From Pseudomonas sp. B21-040 (GTDB taxonomy: Bacteria; Pseudomonadota; Gammaproteobacteria; Pseudomonadales; Pseudomonadaceae): DNA of 64,000 nt. The translations under genes were made by a program, and so were the position numbers. A model generated the notes under the pieces. That model saw only the letters and a program-made list of their open reading frames with translations, ran no database searches and was not told where the DNA came from. The stretch covers positions 3,217,501 to 3,281,500 of the forward strand of contig NZ_CP087176.1 of the NCBI RefSeq assembly GCF_024748695.1, written 5' to 3'. Below are positions 55,773 to 64,000 of the stretch, piece after piece. How positions within the stretch are numbered: position 1 is the first letter of the stretch; the number at the start of each line of letters is the position of its first letter.

Positions 55773-56254
55773 ATGGGGCCCGGGCACAGGGCAATTATGA
55801 CAATACAGGCTTTGGCGGTTCCGTCGAGTTCGGCCGACATATTGAATTCGCCAACGGTAATTTCCTTGAGCCATTTACTCAATGGTCGGCCGTAGTCATT
55901 GAAGGAAAGGATTATTCTCTGGACAACGATTTGCAAGCTGAAGGGGATCCCACCCGTTCCTTGCTGGGCAAAGTGGGGCTGACTGCGGGTAAAAATATTG
56001 CAATGGAACAAGGAAGTGTGGTGCAACCTTATCTTCGTGCTGCGTGGGCCCACGAATTCGCAAAAAATAATGAAGTCCAAGTGAACAATAATGTCTTTAA
56101 CAATGATCTTTCTGGCAATCGACTTGAGTTGGGGGCCGGTGTGGCGGTCGCCATGACCAAGCAGTTAAATATGCATGCGGATTTCGATTACAGCACCGGA
56201 CGAAACTTTGAGCAGCCTTTCGGGATCAACATCGGATTCCGTTATGCGTGGTAA
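55773..56254 (+). pseudogene. Autotransporter 3' part (C-terminal barrel)
   Basis: Continuation of the interrupted barrel (DGARAQGNYDNTGFGGSVEFGRHIEFANGNFLEPFTQWSAVV...) ending in a classical C-terminal aromatic strand FGINIGFRYAW. An ATG at 55742, inside the IS end, would start a spurious fusion reading MGFMDHVHLSDGARAQ. Only together with 51951-53712 is it functional. Followed by an IS1182-derived remnant. Confidence 0.88.
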
Positions 56255-56292
56255 ATAAAGCCAGATAGACGATTAATAAAAATCAAACTGGA

Positions 56293-56516
56293 TGGACTGT
56301 GTAAAAACCTGGCTGTCTGTTTGACAATTAAAAAATGCTCCGTATTGAAAAATGCGGAGCATTTTTCGTTATGACTTACGTCTATGATAATCACGCAGCC
56401 TGGCCCGTCTGTTTCCGGTCTGGATAAAAAAACCGGCTATTTTCAGTAAAAAACAACCGCCCCGAACACGTCGGAGCGTTTGTTGGGACATCGTCGGTTT
56501 GTTTGCACCCGGTATG
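56293..56516 (+). mobile_element. Internally deleted IS1182-type remnant (MITE-like)
   Basis: About 220 bp that matches both ends of the IS1182-family element at 23397-24991 but lacks its transposase. The left end has GACTGTGTaAAAACCTgG, the hairpin AAAATGCTCCGTAT...GGAGCATTTTTCGTT and an ATGACTTACGTC start like the transposase's ATGGCTTACATC. The right part has the hairpin CCGCCCCGAACACGTCGGAG and GCGTTTGTTGGG. The residual frame stops after 18 codons. The right boundary is uncertain because the terminal repeat has decayed. Confidence 0.75.
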
Positions 56517-56530
56517 ATGGATTTCCTTTA

Positions 56531-57022
56531 TCAAGCCGCTACTAACGCTGCACGGCGACGGTTGGATCGAACTGTATTTCGGCTGGCCGAGAACGTGATC
56601 AAAATATTTAGCGTTCTCGGTTGGTCATCGTCGTTATTTTCAACAAGCACACTTACTTCTCCGGAAAAAACTCCGTTTTCATACTCCAATTGCGCGGTAC
56701 CGGCGTTTTGGGTGTAAATGACCGGATTGTCCGGATTAGTGTTGTCTAAATAGGTAATGCGTGCCTCAGACGCACCTCGCGTCAGATTGTAACGCCCGGC
56801 TGCAAGGCCCTTGGAAAATGATAATTTAATTTCTTTTGTCGAATAATCCGGCGAAGGGGCTCGCTGCCTGGCAAACATAACGTGAGCTTCGCCATGTGGT
56901 AATGGGAAGGTTCCTTCCGATAACTCCACCAAACCTGCGTTAAATGGTACACCCGAACCAATTGTTCCGATGCAGGAGCCGGCAGCCACGGATTGTTTAA
57001 TACTATTTTTCAAGATACTCAT
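56531..57022 (-). CDS. Hypothetical protein of the accessory region
   Basis: A 163-residue protein starting MSILKNSIKQSVAAGSCIGTIGSGVPFN. It has a beta-rich pattern (GLVELSEGTFPLPHGEAHVMFARQ, STKEIKLSFSKGLAAGRYNLT, ARITYLDNTNPDNPVIYTQNAGTAQLEYENGVFSGEVSVLVENNDDDQPRTLNILITFSA) like a single jelly-roll or Ig-type domain. No signal peptide. A lux-box-like dyad inside a perfect 34-bp palindrome stands 97 nt upstream. Function unknown; probably part of the same regulated set as the 48823 gene. Confidence 0.7.
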   Translation of the reverse strand: MSILKNSIKQSVAAGSCIGTIGSGVPFNAGLVELSEGTFPLPHGEAHVMFARQRAPSPDYSTKEIKLSFSKGLAAGRYNLTRGASEARITYLDNTNPDNPVIYTQNAGTAQLEYENGVFSGEVSVLVENNDDDQPRTLNILITFSASRNTVRSNRRRAALVAA

Positions 57023-57110
57023 CAATGCGATCTCCACTGTCATGGCAAGAGGGTATCCCGTTATCTGAGGAAGACTGTCGGGATACTCTATGAAACCTCT
57101 ATCGAAGTGG

Positions 57111-57144
57111 CTTTGTAAACTGTCAACTCTGACAGTTTACAAAG
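57111..57144. promoter_or_regulatory. Perfect 34-bp palindrome containing a lux-box-like dyad
   Basis: 15-bp arms CTTTGTAAACTGTCA and inverse around ACTC; the core CTGTCA-ACTC-TGACAG is 57120-57135. The dyad core ends 97 nt before the 57022 start. There is no T-run after either arm, so not an intrinsic terminator. Confidence 0.65.
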
Positions 57145-57234
57145 TGGGCTTTGATGTGGTTGATATTGATTTTTCGTGTTTTTGTATATCGCCACTGCAT
57201 TTTAAATATTAACGCTATAAGGCAGTAAATTGAA

Positions 57235-57852
57235 TTAGACGACCCATGCGCTCAAGCATGTTGAACCAAATAACAACAAACCCATGATTCGATAGAAGCT
57301 GCGTGTCGTTTTTGTAGAATGAGCTAGTTGCGCCATTCCCGAGCCCAGGAGCGCCCAAGTGCTCAGGCAAGGCAGGGCCACCAAAAAAAACACCAGACTC
57401 AAACATATGACGTGATTAAAACGGTCAGGACCGCTGCCGGCAAATACGCTGACGACCGCCATGGCCATTGTCCAGGCTTTCGCATTAATCCATTGCAGGC
57501 GCACTGCGGACCAAAAACTTGTTCGCGGGTGGTTGCTGTGGACGCTAGTATCGAATGTTTCGGACGGTGAGTGAAAAATCTGCCAGGCCAGATAACTGAG
57601 CCATGCAACGCCAATCCACTGCATAGCCATTTGCAAAAGTGGAACCCGGCTCAAGGACTCGCCAAACCCACACCCCATCAGTAGAACGATGAGCGCTGCG
57701 CTAGAGCATGCACCAAAGATGATTGGCAACGACGCCTTGAATCCATAACGGACACTATTGCTCAGCACTAAAATGTTGGTCGGTCCCGGTGTAATAGACG
57801 CGACAAACGCAAACAGTAAAAACGGCACCAGGGTGGGGAAGGTGGAAAACAT
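57235..57852 (-). CDS. LysE-family amino-acid exporter
   Basis: A 205-residue membrane protein with six helices, RhtB/LysE type: FLLFAFVASITPGPTNILVLSNSVRYGFKASLPIIFGACSSAALIVLLMG is the conserved N-terminal pattern (ASITPGPTN). LQWINAKAWTMAMAVVSVF is the typical TM4 segment. It begins 52 bp after the AraC-type regulator gene on the same strand, which probably controls it. Substrate unknown. Confidence 0.88.
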   Translation of the reverse strand: MFSTFPTLVPFLLFAFVASITPGPTNILVLSNSVRYGFKASLPIIFGACSSAALIVLLMGCGFGESLSRVPLLQMAMQWIGVAWLSYLAWQIFHSPSETFDTSVHSNHPRTSFWSAVRLQWINAKAWTMAMAVVSVFAGSGPDRFNHVICLSLVFFLVALPCLSTWALLGSGMAQLAHSTKTTRSFYRIMGLLLFGSTCLSAWVV

Positions 57853-57903
57853 GACTTTGAACTCCCGTGAATGATCGATGCGTCGATCTTCACAAGCATT
57901 AGG

Positions 57904-58743
57904 TCACGCGTCTGGAAGATTTGAGCAGCGCTTGCGGTACATTGCGGGCGTCAATCCATACGCCCGAACAAACCAGCGGCCCAGATGACTCTGATCGGCA
58001 AACCCCAACTCCATTGCCACCGTCGCCGGTTGCGCGCCACGGGCGAGCATTCTCCGGGCGGTGGCCAGGCGCAATTGCACCAGATAGGCGTGGGGTGCCA
58101 TGCCATAAGCAGCCTTGAACGCGCGGGTCAGACGGAAGCGATCAACACCGGTGGCGACGGCCAGTTGGTCTAGGCCGATGTCGTATTGAGCGTTAGCGTG
58201 CAGGTATTCCCGAGCCTTCTGCGCCACCAGCGGCAGGCGTGGATCCTCGCCATAGCGGGCGCGCCAGTGCAGGTGGCTGGTCAGGCGTTCGAGCAAACCG
58301 TCGAGGGCAGTCTGGCGCACGATCTTCAGTTCGCCGCCATGCAGGGTCTGGAAGGCCAGGCTAGTGGCGCGGGCCAGTCGCGGATCACTGGCCAGGGTAT
58401 TGGCGAAACTCAATTGACTGTTGTCGGGGGCATTTTCGAAGACCGCACTGAGTTCGCGCTCAAGCCACTGCGGGTCGAGGTAGAGCATGCGATAGGTGAA
58501 ACCTTCCTCGGTCGGTGCTTCACCGTCGTGGATATCACCCGGTTCAAGCAAAAACACCTTGCCCGGCGTGCTCTGATGCTTCGCCCGCCGGCAGTTGAAT
58601 TGCTGAACCCCTTGCTCGGTGACACCCACCAGATAGCTGTCATGCCAATGCGGATCGTAGGCATGGCCCTCGAAATGCGCACGCAAGGTCTCGATGCCGG
58701 TGTCGGCATCCTGGGCCAGGTCGATCCAGTTGTGAGAATTCAT
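57904..58743 (-). CDS. AraC-family regulator next to LysE exporter
   Basis: A 279-residue activator with an N-terminal cupin-like AraC_binding domain (HFEGHAYDPHWHDSYLVGVTEQGVQQFNCRR...LLEPGDIHDGEAPTEEGFTYRMLYLDP) and two C-terminal HTHs (LDQLAVATGVDRFRLTRAFKAAYGMAPHAYLVQLRLATARRMLARG..VAMELGFADQSHLGRWFVRAYGLTPAMYRK). ATG 58743 (MNSHNWIDLAQD) is preferred over a longer start because AGGTG precedes it. AraC-LysE pairs of this kind typically control amino-acid export. Confidence 0.9.
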   Translation of the reverse strand: MNSHNWIDLAQDADTGIETLRAHFEGHAYDPHWHDSYLVGVTEQGVQQFNCRRAKHQSTPGKVFLLEPGDIHDGEAPTEEGFTYRMLYLDPQWLERELSAVFENAPDNSQLSFANTLASDPRLARATSLAFQTLHGGELKIVRQTALDGLLERLTSHLHWRARYGEDPRLPLVAQKAREYLHANAQYDIGLDQLAVATGVDRFRLTRAFKAAYGMAPHAYLVQLRLATARRMLARGAQPATVAMELGFADQSHLGRWFVRAYGLTPAMYRKRCSNLPDA

Positions 58744-58819
58744 GCGGCACCTGTGGGGCGGATTGCCGACGTATTTAACGCCCGCACCAAGGAGGCTGAC
58801 TAGAACGTTTGTGCGCGGA

Positions 58820-59455
58820 TCAGTTGAACAGTCCCGCGGCAATGTTGATCGAGAACCCGAGAATCGCCGTGTTGAACAGAAAACCGATCAGCGACTGCGC
58901 CAACACGATCTTGCGCAGCTCTCGCGTGGCCACGCCGACATCGGAGGTCTGCACCGCCGCGCTGATGGTGAACGAGAAATACAGGAAGTCCCAGTAATTG
59001 GGGTTTTCCAGGCCTTCAGCGAAGCGCAGCGCCAGGCCTTTGCCGCTCCAGGTGTAGAACAGGCGGGCGTAATGCAGGCAGAAAATCACCCCGATCAGCA
59101 GCCATGAACCGATCACGGTCATCGCGGTGAAAGCATAATGCAGCAGCTTGTGAGTGGTTTCCTTGTTGCCGGACAGTTCGAAAGTAATGGCAGCCAGGCT
59201 GGCAATGGCGGCGATGCACACCACGAACAGCACCAACCCGGCGTTCTCGTCTTCGATCTCGGCAATGCGCTTGACGTCTGGCGACTGGGTGCGGGCGGCG
59301 AGCCAAACCATCAGGATCAGGTAGGTCCAGACCGCGACATTCCAGCCAATGAGGATTTTGCTGATGATCGAATCGGCCGGCACCAGAATGCCAACAGCGA
59401 TGCCGAGCGTAGTAGCGGCGGACAGGCGAGGGTGGGTGTGGGTGAGGAAGGGCAT
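58820..59455 (-). CDS. DUF1345 membrane protein
   Basis: A 211-residue inner-membrane protein with about five helices: [72 protein letters not shown], then [60 protein letters not shown]. The last segment resembles the pore region of two-TM potassium channels (T-x-S-D), and DUF1345 has been suggested to be channel-like; no proven function. Confidence 0.85.
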   Translation of the reverse strand: MPFLTHTHPRLSAATTLGIAVGILVPADSIISKILIGWNVAVWTYLILMVWLAARTQSPDVKRIAEIEDENAGLVLFVVCIAAIASLAAITFELSGNKETTHKLLHYAFTAMTVIGSWLLIGVIFCLHYARLFYTWSGKGLALRFAEGLENPNYWDFLYFSFTISAAVQTSDVGVATRELRKIVLAQSLIGFLFNTAILGFSINIAAGLFN

Positions 59456-59566
59456 GGAGGCTCGATGCTTCAGGGCTTTTCAGCACCATAGCCCAGGTCA
59501 ATGCGCTTTTACAGGCACCCGGTCTTTTTGGGGGATCAAAAGGGCTGGCACGAGTCAGGTGGGTAT

Positions 59567-59660
59567 TCAGTTGGTGATCGAGAACCGGCCGTTTTCAATC
59601 GTGATGGTCGAGCCATCATTGACGATGCACGTCGCCCTGGCAATTGGACTGTCTTTTCAT
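59567..59660 (-). pseudogene. Possible remnant of a small gene behind a lux-box-like dyad
   Basis: On the minus strand, GGGAG 6 nt before an ATG (59660) gives MKRQS, but the frame stops after 14 codons. The neighbouring frame reads ...IARATCIVNDGSTITIENGRFSITN before a TGA at 59567. Removing one A after the fifth codon would make a continuous 30-residue peptide. A dyad lies 78 nt upstream, as for the other two genes. Very short, so low confidence. The rest of 59456-59799 shows nothing else. Confidence 0.3.
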
Positions 59661-59738
59661 GACTGACTCCCGATTCGATAAGACGGGGGTGTCTTCGTGC
59701 GAGACAGGAGCCAGATTAAAGATTGGTTTTGTTCGATA

Positions 59739-59754
59739 CTGTCAAATATGGCAG
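59739..59754. promoter_or_regulatory. lux-box-like dyad CTGTCAAATATGGCAG
   Basis: Identical to the 48733 site in 15 of 16 bases. It is 78 nt upstream of the small minus-strand ATG at 59660. Confidence 0.5.
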
Positions 59755-59799
59755 ATATTAAATCGTTTTTTTAATGTCGTAATATCCATTACAGGCGTG

Positions 59800-62700
59800 T
59801 CATGTACGTCCTTTCACTAACTTCATCACCACCACAAAAAACACCGGCACGAACACCACCGCCAGCGTCGCCGTGATCATCCCGCCAATCACCCCGGTAC
59901 CGATCGCTTGCTGGCTTGCCGAGCTGGCTCCCGTGGCAATCGCCAGCGGCACCACACCGAGAATAAACGCCAGCGACGTCATGACGATCGGCCGCAGACG
60001 CAACCGCGCCGCTTGCAACGTGGCGTCGACCAGGTCATGGCCTTCGTCGTACAGGCTCTTGGCGAACTCGATGATCAGAATCGCGTTTTTCGCCGACAGG
60101 CCGATGATGGTAATCAACCCCACCTTGAAGAACACATCGTTGGGCATGCCGCGAAAGGTCACCGCCAATACCGCGCCGAGTACGCCGAGCGGCACCACCA
60201 ACAATACCGACGTCGGAATTGACCAGCTCTCGTATAGCGCCGCCAGGCACAGGAACACGATCAGCAGCGACAGCCCAAGCAGAATGGGCGCCTGGCTGCC
60301 GGACAAACGTTCCTGCAATGACAACCCTGTCCATTCCTGACCCAATCCCGCCGGCCCTTGTGCCACCAGCCGCTCGATTTCAGCCATGGCTTCGCCGGTA
60401 CTGTGGCCCGGCGCCGGTTCGCCGGAAATGGCCACCGCCGGGTAACCGTTGTAGCGAGTCAGTTGCGCCGGGCCCTGGGTCCATTTGGCCTGGACGAAGG
60501 CCGACAGCGGCACCATTTTTCCGGCGTCGTTGCGCACGTGCATTTTCAGCAGATCAGCCACTTGGCTGCGCTGATCGCCTTCAGCCTGAACCACCACCCG
60601 TTGCATTCGGCCCTGGTTGGGGAAGTCATTGATGTAGGCCGAGCCGACGGCGGTGGACAGCAGGTTGCCGATGTCAGCAAAGGACACGCCAAGTGCGTTG
60701 GCCTGTTTGCGGTCGACTTCCAGTTGCACCTGCGGCGCTTCAGCCAGAGCGCTTTCACGCACGTTCATCAGGATCGGACTTTTCTCGGCGGCGGCGAGCA
60801 ATTCACTGCGCGCCTGCATCAGTGTGGTGTGGCCGAGACCGCCACGGTCCTGCAAGCGGAACTCGAAACCGCTGGAGGTGCCCAGGCCGTCAACCGGTGG
60901 TGGCAGCACCGAAAAAGCCACGGCGTCCTTGATCTGGCTCAACGCGATATTGGCCCGGTCGGCAATCGAAGTCGCCGAGTCGTCACTGCTGCGTTCAGAC
61001 CAATCCTTGAGCGTGGAAAACGCCAGCGCCGCGTTCTGCCCGCTACCAGAAAAACTGAAGCCGAGAATGATCGTGCTGTCGCCAATGCCCGGTTCCGTGG
61101 CGTTATGCGCTTCAATCTGCTCAACAACCTGCACCGTCCGGTTCTTGCTCGCGCCCGGCGGCAATTGAATGTCGGTGATGGTGTACCCCTGGTCTTCAAC
61201 CGGCAGGAACGAGGAGGGCAAACGACTGAAACAAACGCCCAGACCGATCAGCAACACGCCATAGATCAGCAGGTATCGACCGGTGCGTTTCAACGCATAG
61301 GCGACCCAGCCTTGATAACGTTCGGTCAACCGTTCGAAGCCACGATTGAACCCACCGAAGAAGCCGGTCTTTTCGTGATGCTCACCCTTGGCAATCGGCT
61401 TGAGCAACGTCGCACACAGCGCCGGGGTCAACGTCAGCGCAAGGAACGCGGAGAACAAGATCGACGTGGCCATCGACAACGAGAACTGCTGGTAAATCAC
61501 CCCGACCGAGCCTTGCATGAACGCCATCGGAATAAACACCGCCACCAGCACCAGCGTAATGCCGATAATTGCGCCGGTGATCTGTGTCATTGCCTTGCGC
61601 GTCGCTTCTTTCGGTGACAGGCCCTCGGTGGCCATGATCCGCTCGACGTTTTCCACCACCACAATGGCATCGTCCACCAGAATGCCGATGGCCAGCACCA
61701 TGCCGAACATAGTCAGCACGTTGATCGAGAAACCCAGCGCCAGCATGGTCGCAAACGTGCCCATCAACGCGACCGGCACCACCAGGGTCGGGATCAGTGT
61801 GTAGCGGATGTTTTGCAGGAACAGGAACATCACCGCAAACACCAGCAACATCGCTTCGCCGAGGGTGTAGACCACTTTGGTGATCGAGACTTTGACGAAA
61901 GGCGAAGTGTCGTACGGGATCTTGTATTCCACCCCGGCCGGGAAATAGCGCGACAGTTCATCCATCTTCGCCCGCACCAGCGTTGCCGTGCTCAGGGCAT
62001 TGGCCCCCGGTGCCAATTGCACGCTGACGGCGGTCGACGGTTTGCCGTTCAGGCGGGTGGAGAAGTTGTAGTCCTGGCTGCCGATCTCGACCCGTGCCAC
62101 ATCGCCGATGCGCACGGTGGAGCCGTCGGGATTGGCCTTGAGGACGACGTCGGCGAACTCTTGCGGTGTCGACAATTGGCCTTTGACCAGAATGGTCGCG
62201 GTGATTTCCTGGGTGGCGCGGGTCGGCAAGTCGCCGATACTGCCGGCCGATACCTGAGCGTTCTGCGCCACGATGGCAGCGTTGACATCGGCTGGGGTCA
62301 AGTTGAAGCCGATCAGTTTCTGCGGATCGATCCAGATGCGCATCGCCCGTTCGGCACCATACAACTGAGCCTTGCCGACACCGTCCAGACGCTTGATCTC
62401 GTTCATCACGTTACGCGCCAGGTAATCGCTGAGCGCCACGTCGTCGAGCTTGCCGTCGCTGGAGGTGAGCGTGATCAGCAACAGGAAACCGGCGGAGACT
62501 TTCTCCACCTGCAAACCTTGCTGGTTTACCGCTTGCGGCAGACGTGATTCCACGACTTTCAGGCGGTTTTGCACATCGACCTGAGCCATTTCCGGATCGG
62601 TGCCCGGTTGAAAGGTCGCCTTGATCGTGGCGCTGCCGAGACTGCTCTGGGATTCGAAATACAGCAGGTGATCAGCGCCGTTGAGCTCCTCCTCGATCAG

Positions 62701-62889
62701 GCTGACCACGCTTTCGTCCACGGTTTGCGCCGAGGCACCCGGGTACGTGGCATAGATTTCGATTTGCGGTGGCGCGACGTCGGGGTACTGCGCCACCGGC
62801 AACTGCGGAATGGCCAGCGCACCGGCCAACAGGATGAACAGGGCAACCACCCAGGCGAACACCGGGCGATCGATAAAGAACTGCGGCAT
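59800..62889 (-). CDS. RND multidrug efflux permease (HAE1 family)
   Basis: A 1029-residue trimeric proton-driven exporter of the AcrB/MexB class. It has the standard plan: TM1 at FFIDRPVFAWVVALFILLAGALAIPQLPVAQYPDVAPP, first periplasmic lobe, TM2-6 with MFGMVLAIGILVDDAIVVVENVERIM (proton-relay Asp-Asp in TM4), a central linker, second lobe (FLPVEDQGYTITDIQLPPGAS...), and TM10-12 with GLITIIGLSAKNAILIIEFAKSLYDEGHDLVDATLQAARLRLRPIVMTSLAFILGVVPLA (Lys in TM10). The adaptor gene ends 15 bp upstream. An outer-membrane channel gene is not in the window. Substrate range unknown. Confidence 0.95.
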   Translation of the reverse strand: MPQFFIDRPVFAWVVALFILLAGALAIPQLPVAQYPDVAPPQIEIYATYPGASAQTVDESVVSLIEEELNGADHLLYFESQSSLGSATIKATFQPGTDPEMAQVDVQNRLKVVESRLPQAVNQQGLQVEKVSAGFLLLITLTSSDGKLDDVALSDYLARNVMNEIKRLDGVGKAQLYGAERAMRIWIDPQKLIGFNLTPADVNAAIVAQNAQVSAGSIGDLPTRATQEITATILVKGQLSTPQEFADVVLKANPDGSTVRIGDVARVEIGSQDYNFSTRLNGKPSTAVSVQLAPGANALSTATLVRAKMDELSRYFPAGVEYKIPYDTSPFVKVSITKVVYTLGEAMLLVFAVMFLFLQNIRYTLIPTLVVPVALMGTFATMLALGFSINVLTMFGMVLAIGILVDDAIVVVENVERIMATEGLSPKEATRKAMTQITGAIIGITLVLVAVFIPMAFMQGSVGVIYQQFSLSMATSILFSAFLALTLTPALCATLLKPIAKGEHHEKTGFFGGFNRGFERLTERYQGWVAYALKRTGRYLLIYGVLLIGLGVCFSRLPSSFLPVEDQGYTITDIQLPPGASKNRTVQVVEQIEAHNATEPGIGDSTIILGFSFSGSGQNAALAFSTLKDWSERSSDDSATSIADRANIALSQIKDAVAFSVLPPPVDGLGTSSGFEFRLQDRGGLGHTTLMQARSELLAAAEKSPILMNVRESALAEAPQVQLEVDRKQANALGVSFADIGNLLSTAVGSAYINDFPNQGRMQRVVVQAEGDQRSQVADLLKMHVRNDAGKMVPLSAFVQAKWTQGPAQLTRYNGYPAVAISGEPAPGHSTGEAMAEIERLVAQGPAGLGQEWTGLSLQERLSGSQAPILLGLSLLIVFLCLAALYESWSIPTSVLLVVPLGVLGAVLAVTFRGMPNDVFFKVGLITIIGLSAKNAILIIEFAKSLYDEGHDLVDATLQAARLRLRPIVMTSLAFILGVVPLAIATGASSASQQAIGTGVIGGMITATLAVVFVPVFFVVVMKLVKGRT

Positions 62890-62904
62890 AAAAAAGCGTC
62901 CTGC

Positions 62905-64000
62905 TTACTGACCAGAAACCTGGGCAAGTGGAAGAGGGGTGTTGTCGATCTGGACTTGCTCGCCGGGGCGCGCGTGTTGCAGGCCTTCGATGACGATGCG
63001 GTCGCCGGGCTTGAGACCTCCGGTGACGATCCAGCGATCGTTCTGCACCGCGCCCAGTTCAACCGGTTGCAGACCCACGCGTTGCTCGGCGTCGAGTAGC
63101 CACACTTGAGCAATACCGGCGCTGTCACGCTGGATCGCCCGTTGCGGCACGCTGATGCCTTGTTGGTTCACCGCCTGCTCCAGGCGCACACGCACAAAAC
63201 TGCCCGGCAGCAAATCGAGGTCCGGGTTGGGAAACTCGCTGCGCAAGATGATCTGGCCCGTGCCCGGGTCCACGGTAATGTCGGTGAACAACAGCTTGCC
63301 CGGCAGCGGATAGAGACTGCCGTCGTCCTGGATCAATGTCGCTCTGGCCTGGCCCTGTCCGACTTGCTGCAACTGGCCGGAGCGGAAGGCCCGGCGCAGG
63401 TCGTTGAGTTCGCGGGTCGACTGGGTCAGGTCGGCATGAATAGGGTTTAGCTGCTGAATCAGCGCCATTGGCGTGGTTTCGTTCTGGCCGACCAGGGCGC
63501 CCTCGGTCACCAGTGCGCGGCCGACCCGCCCGGAAATCGGCGCGGTGACGGTGGCGTAGCCGAGGTTCAGTTTCGCCCGTTCCACGGCGGCTTTGTTGGC
63601 GGCCACGTCGGCCGCGGTTTGCCGGACGCTGGCGCGGGCGTTGTCGTAGTCCTGGCCGCTGATGGCGTTGCCTTCGATCAATTGTGCATACCGCTGCTCT
63701 TGCAGCCGGGCCTGGAAGGCGTTGGCCTCGGCCTTGCGCAATGCCGCTTCGGCGCTGTCCAGGTCGGCCTTGAACGGTGCGGGATCAATGCGAAACAACA
63801 CGTCGCCTTTTTTCACATCGCTGCCTTCATTGAAGGTGCGTTGCAACACGACGCCGGCGACTCGGGCACGGACTTCGGCAATCCGTGGCGCGGCAATCCG
63901 CCCGCTCAATTCGCTGGTGATCGACAACGGCCGGGCTTCGATGGTTTCGATCCGCACGGTGGCCAGCGGCGCCTGTTCTTCGGCGTTGGAGGACTTGTCG
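62905..64000 (-). CDS. RND efflux periplasmic adaptor (MFP), start outside window
   Basis: Membrane-fusion protein that joins the permease to an outer-membrane channel. The frame remains open to base 64000 (upstream DKSSNAEEQAPLAT before VRIETIEARPLS), so the N-terminal signal or lipobox region lies beyond the edge and the GTG at 63957 is not the real start. Visible domains in order are: barrel-sandwich/lipoyl (RIAAPRIAEVRARVAGVVLQRTFNEGSDVKKGDVLFRIDP), helical hairpin (about residues 75-150), the lipoyl return strand (LNLGYATVTAPISGRVGRALVTEGALVGQN), beta-barrel and membrane-proximal domain. First of the efflux operon with the permease (15-bp gap). Confidence 0.93.
   Translation of the reverse strand, partial: DKSSNAEEQAPLATVRIETIEARPLSITSELSGRIAAPRIAEVRARVAGVVLQRTFNEGSDVKKGDVLFRIDPAPFKADLDSAEAALRKAEANAFQARLQEQRYAQLIEGNAISGQDYDNARASVRQTAADVAANKAAVERAKLNLGYATVTAPISGRVGRALVTEGALVGQNETTPMALIQQLNPIHADLTQSTRELNDLRRAFRSGQLQQVGQGQARATLIQDDGSLYPLPGKLLFTDITVDPGTGQIILRSEFPNPDLDLLPGSFVRVRLEQAVNQQGISVPQRAIQRDSAGIAQVWLLDAEQRVGLQPVELGAVQNDRWIVTGGLKPGDRIVIEGLQHARPGEQVQIDNTPLPLAQVSGQ

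Noticed and set aside
57111..57144. Perfect palindrome as an intrinsic terminator
   Set aside because: No T-run after either arm, and it lies upstream of one gene's start and about 90 nt beyond the LysE stop. An operator fits better.

Overview
The window looks like a chromosome segment from a member of the Pseudomonas fluorescens group. This rests on G+C-rich codon use, Pseudomonas REP-type palindromes (GGGCTTGCCCGCG cores), and a gene set typical of the genus: galU, an MvaT/MvaU-type silencer, AruH, AhpCF, HPPD, a CSS-EAL phosphodiesterase and HAE1-type RND efflux. No tRNA, rRNA, CRISPR array or replication origin was seen. The window cuts a gene at each end: an acyl-CoA synthetase on the left and an RND adaptor on the right.

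Layout. 0-3.4 kb: acyl-CoA ligase and a FadL-type outer-membrane channel. 3.4-5.9 kb: a tightly overlapped operon of a duplicated DUF1538 membrane protein and two different PII-like proteins. 6-12.7 kb: NmrA/TetR divergent pair sharing a palindrome, small conserved genes, topoisomerase IB, and modABC with an almost textbook ModE operator. 12.8-16.5 kb: a nitronate-monooxygenase-type enzyme and a large secreted protein frameshifted by a 10-bp tandem duplication. 16.6-20.2 kb: MDR reductase, then an alkylation-damage cluster (2OG oxygenase, alkB, ada) with two matching Ada boxes; the Ada protein itself lacks three of the four N-domain zinc cysteines. 20.2-22.3 kb: small conserved genes and lipoproteins. 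22.5-31.6 kb: galU, an IS1182-family element sitting exactly in the loop of the galU terminator, glutathione reductase, a KfrA-like protein divergent from a tyrosine recombinase, ahpC, ahpF and gloA. 31.7-40.9 kb: MvaT-like regulator, c-di-GMP phosphodiesterase, LysR/EamA pair, hpd, RarD-like transporter, aldo/keto reductase, DUF6124 gene with a structured leader. 41-45.3 kb: sugar-acid module (MFS transporter, CdaR regulator, glycerate kinase) interleaved with large REP palindromes. 45.5-48.4 kb: chemoreceptor and aruH.

48.5-57.2 kb is an accessory stretch, visibly more AT-rich. It holds secreted-looking beta-sandwich repeat proteins, one with a G10 tract inside the gene and one split by an in-frame UGA. 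It also holds a pertactin-like autotransporter interrupted by an IS66-family element with an exact 8-bp target duplication, a roughly 220-bp internally deleted relative of the IS1182-family element, and a further small hypothetical gene. Three near-identical lux-box-like dyads (CTG-N10-CAG, CTGTCA-N4-TGACAG) sit 74-97 nt upstream of three separate starts here and just beyond, which suggests a shared, probably LuxR-type, regulon. 57.2-64 kb returns to core genes: LysE exporter, AraC regulator, DUF1345 protein and an RND efflux pump.

The best candidates for new biology are the lux-box-like regulon of repeat proteins, the DUF1538/double-PII operon, the Ada boxes served by a cysteine-poor Ada with a linked 2OG oxygenase, and the several reversible-looking gene-off states (10-bp repeat, G10 tract, UGA-C, precisely excisable IS66).
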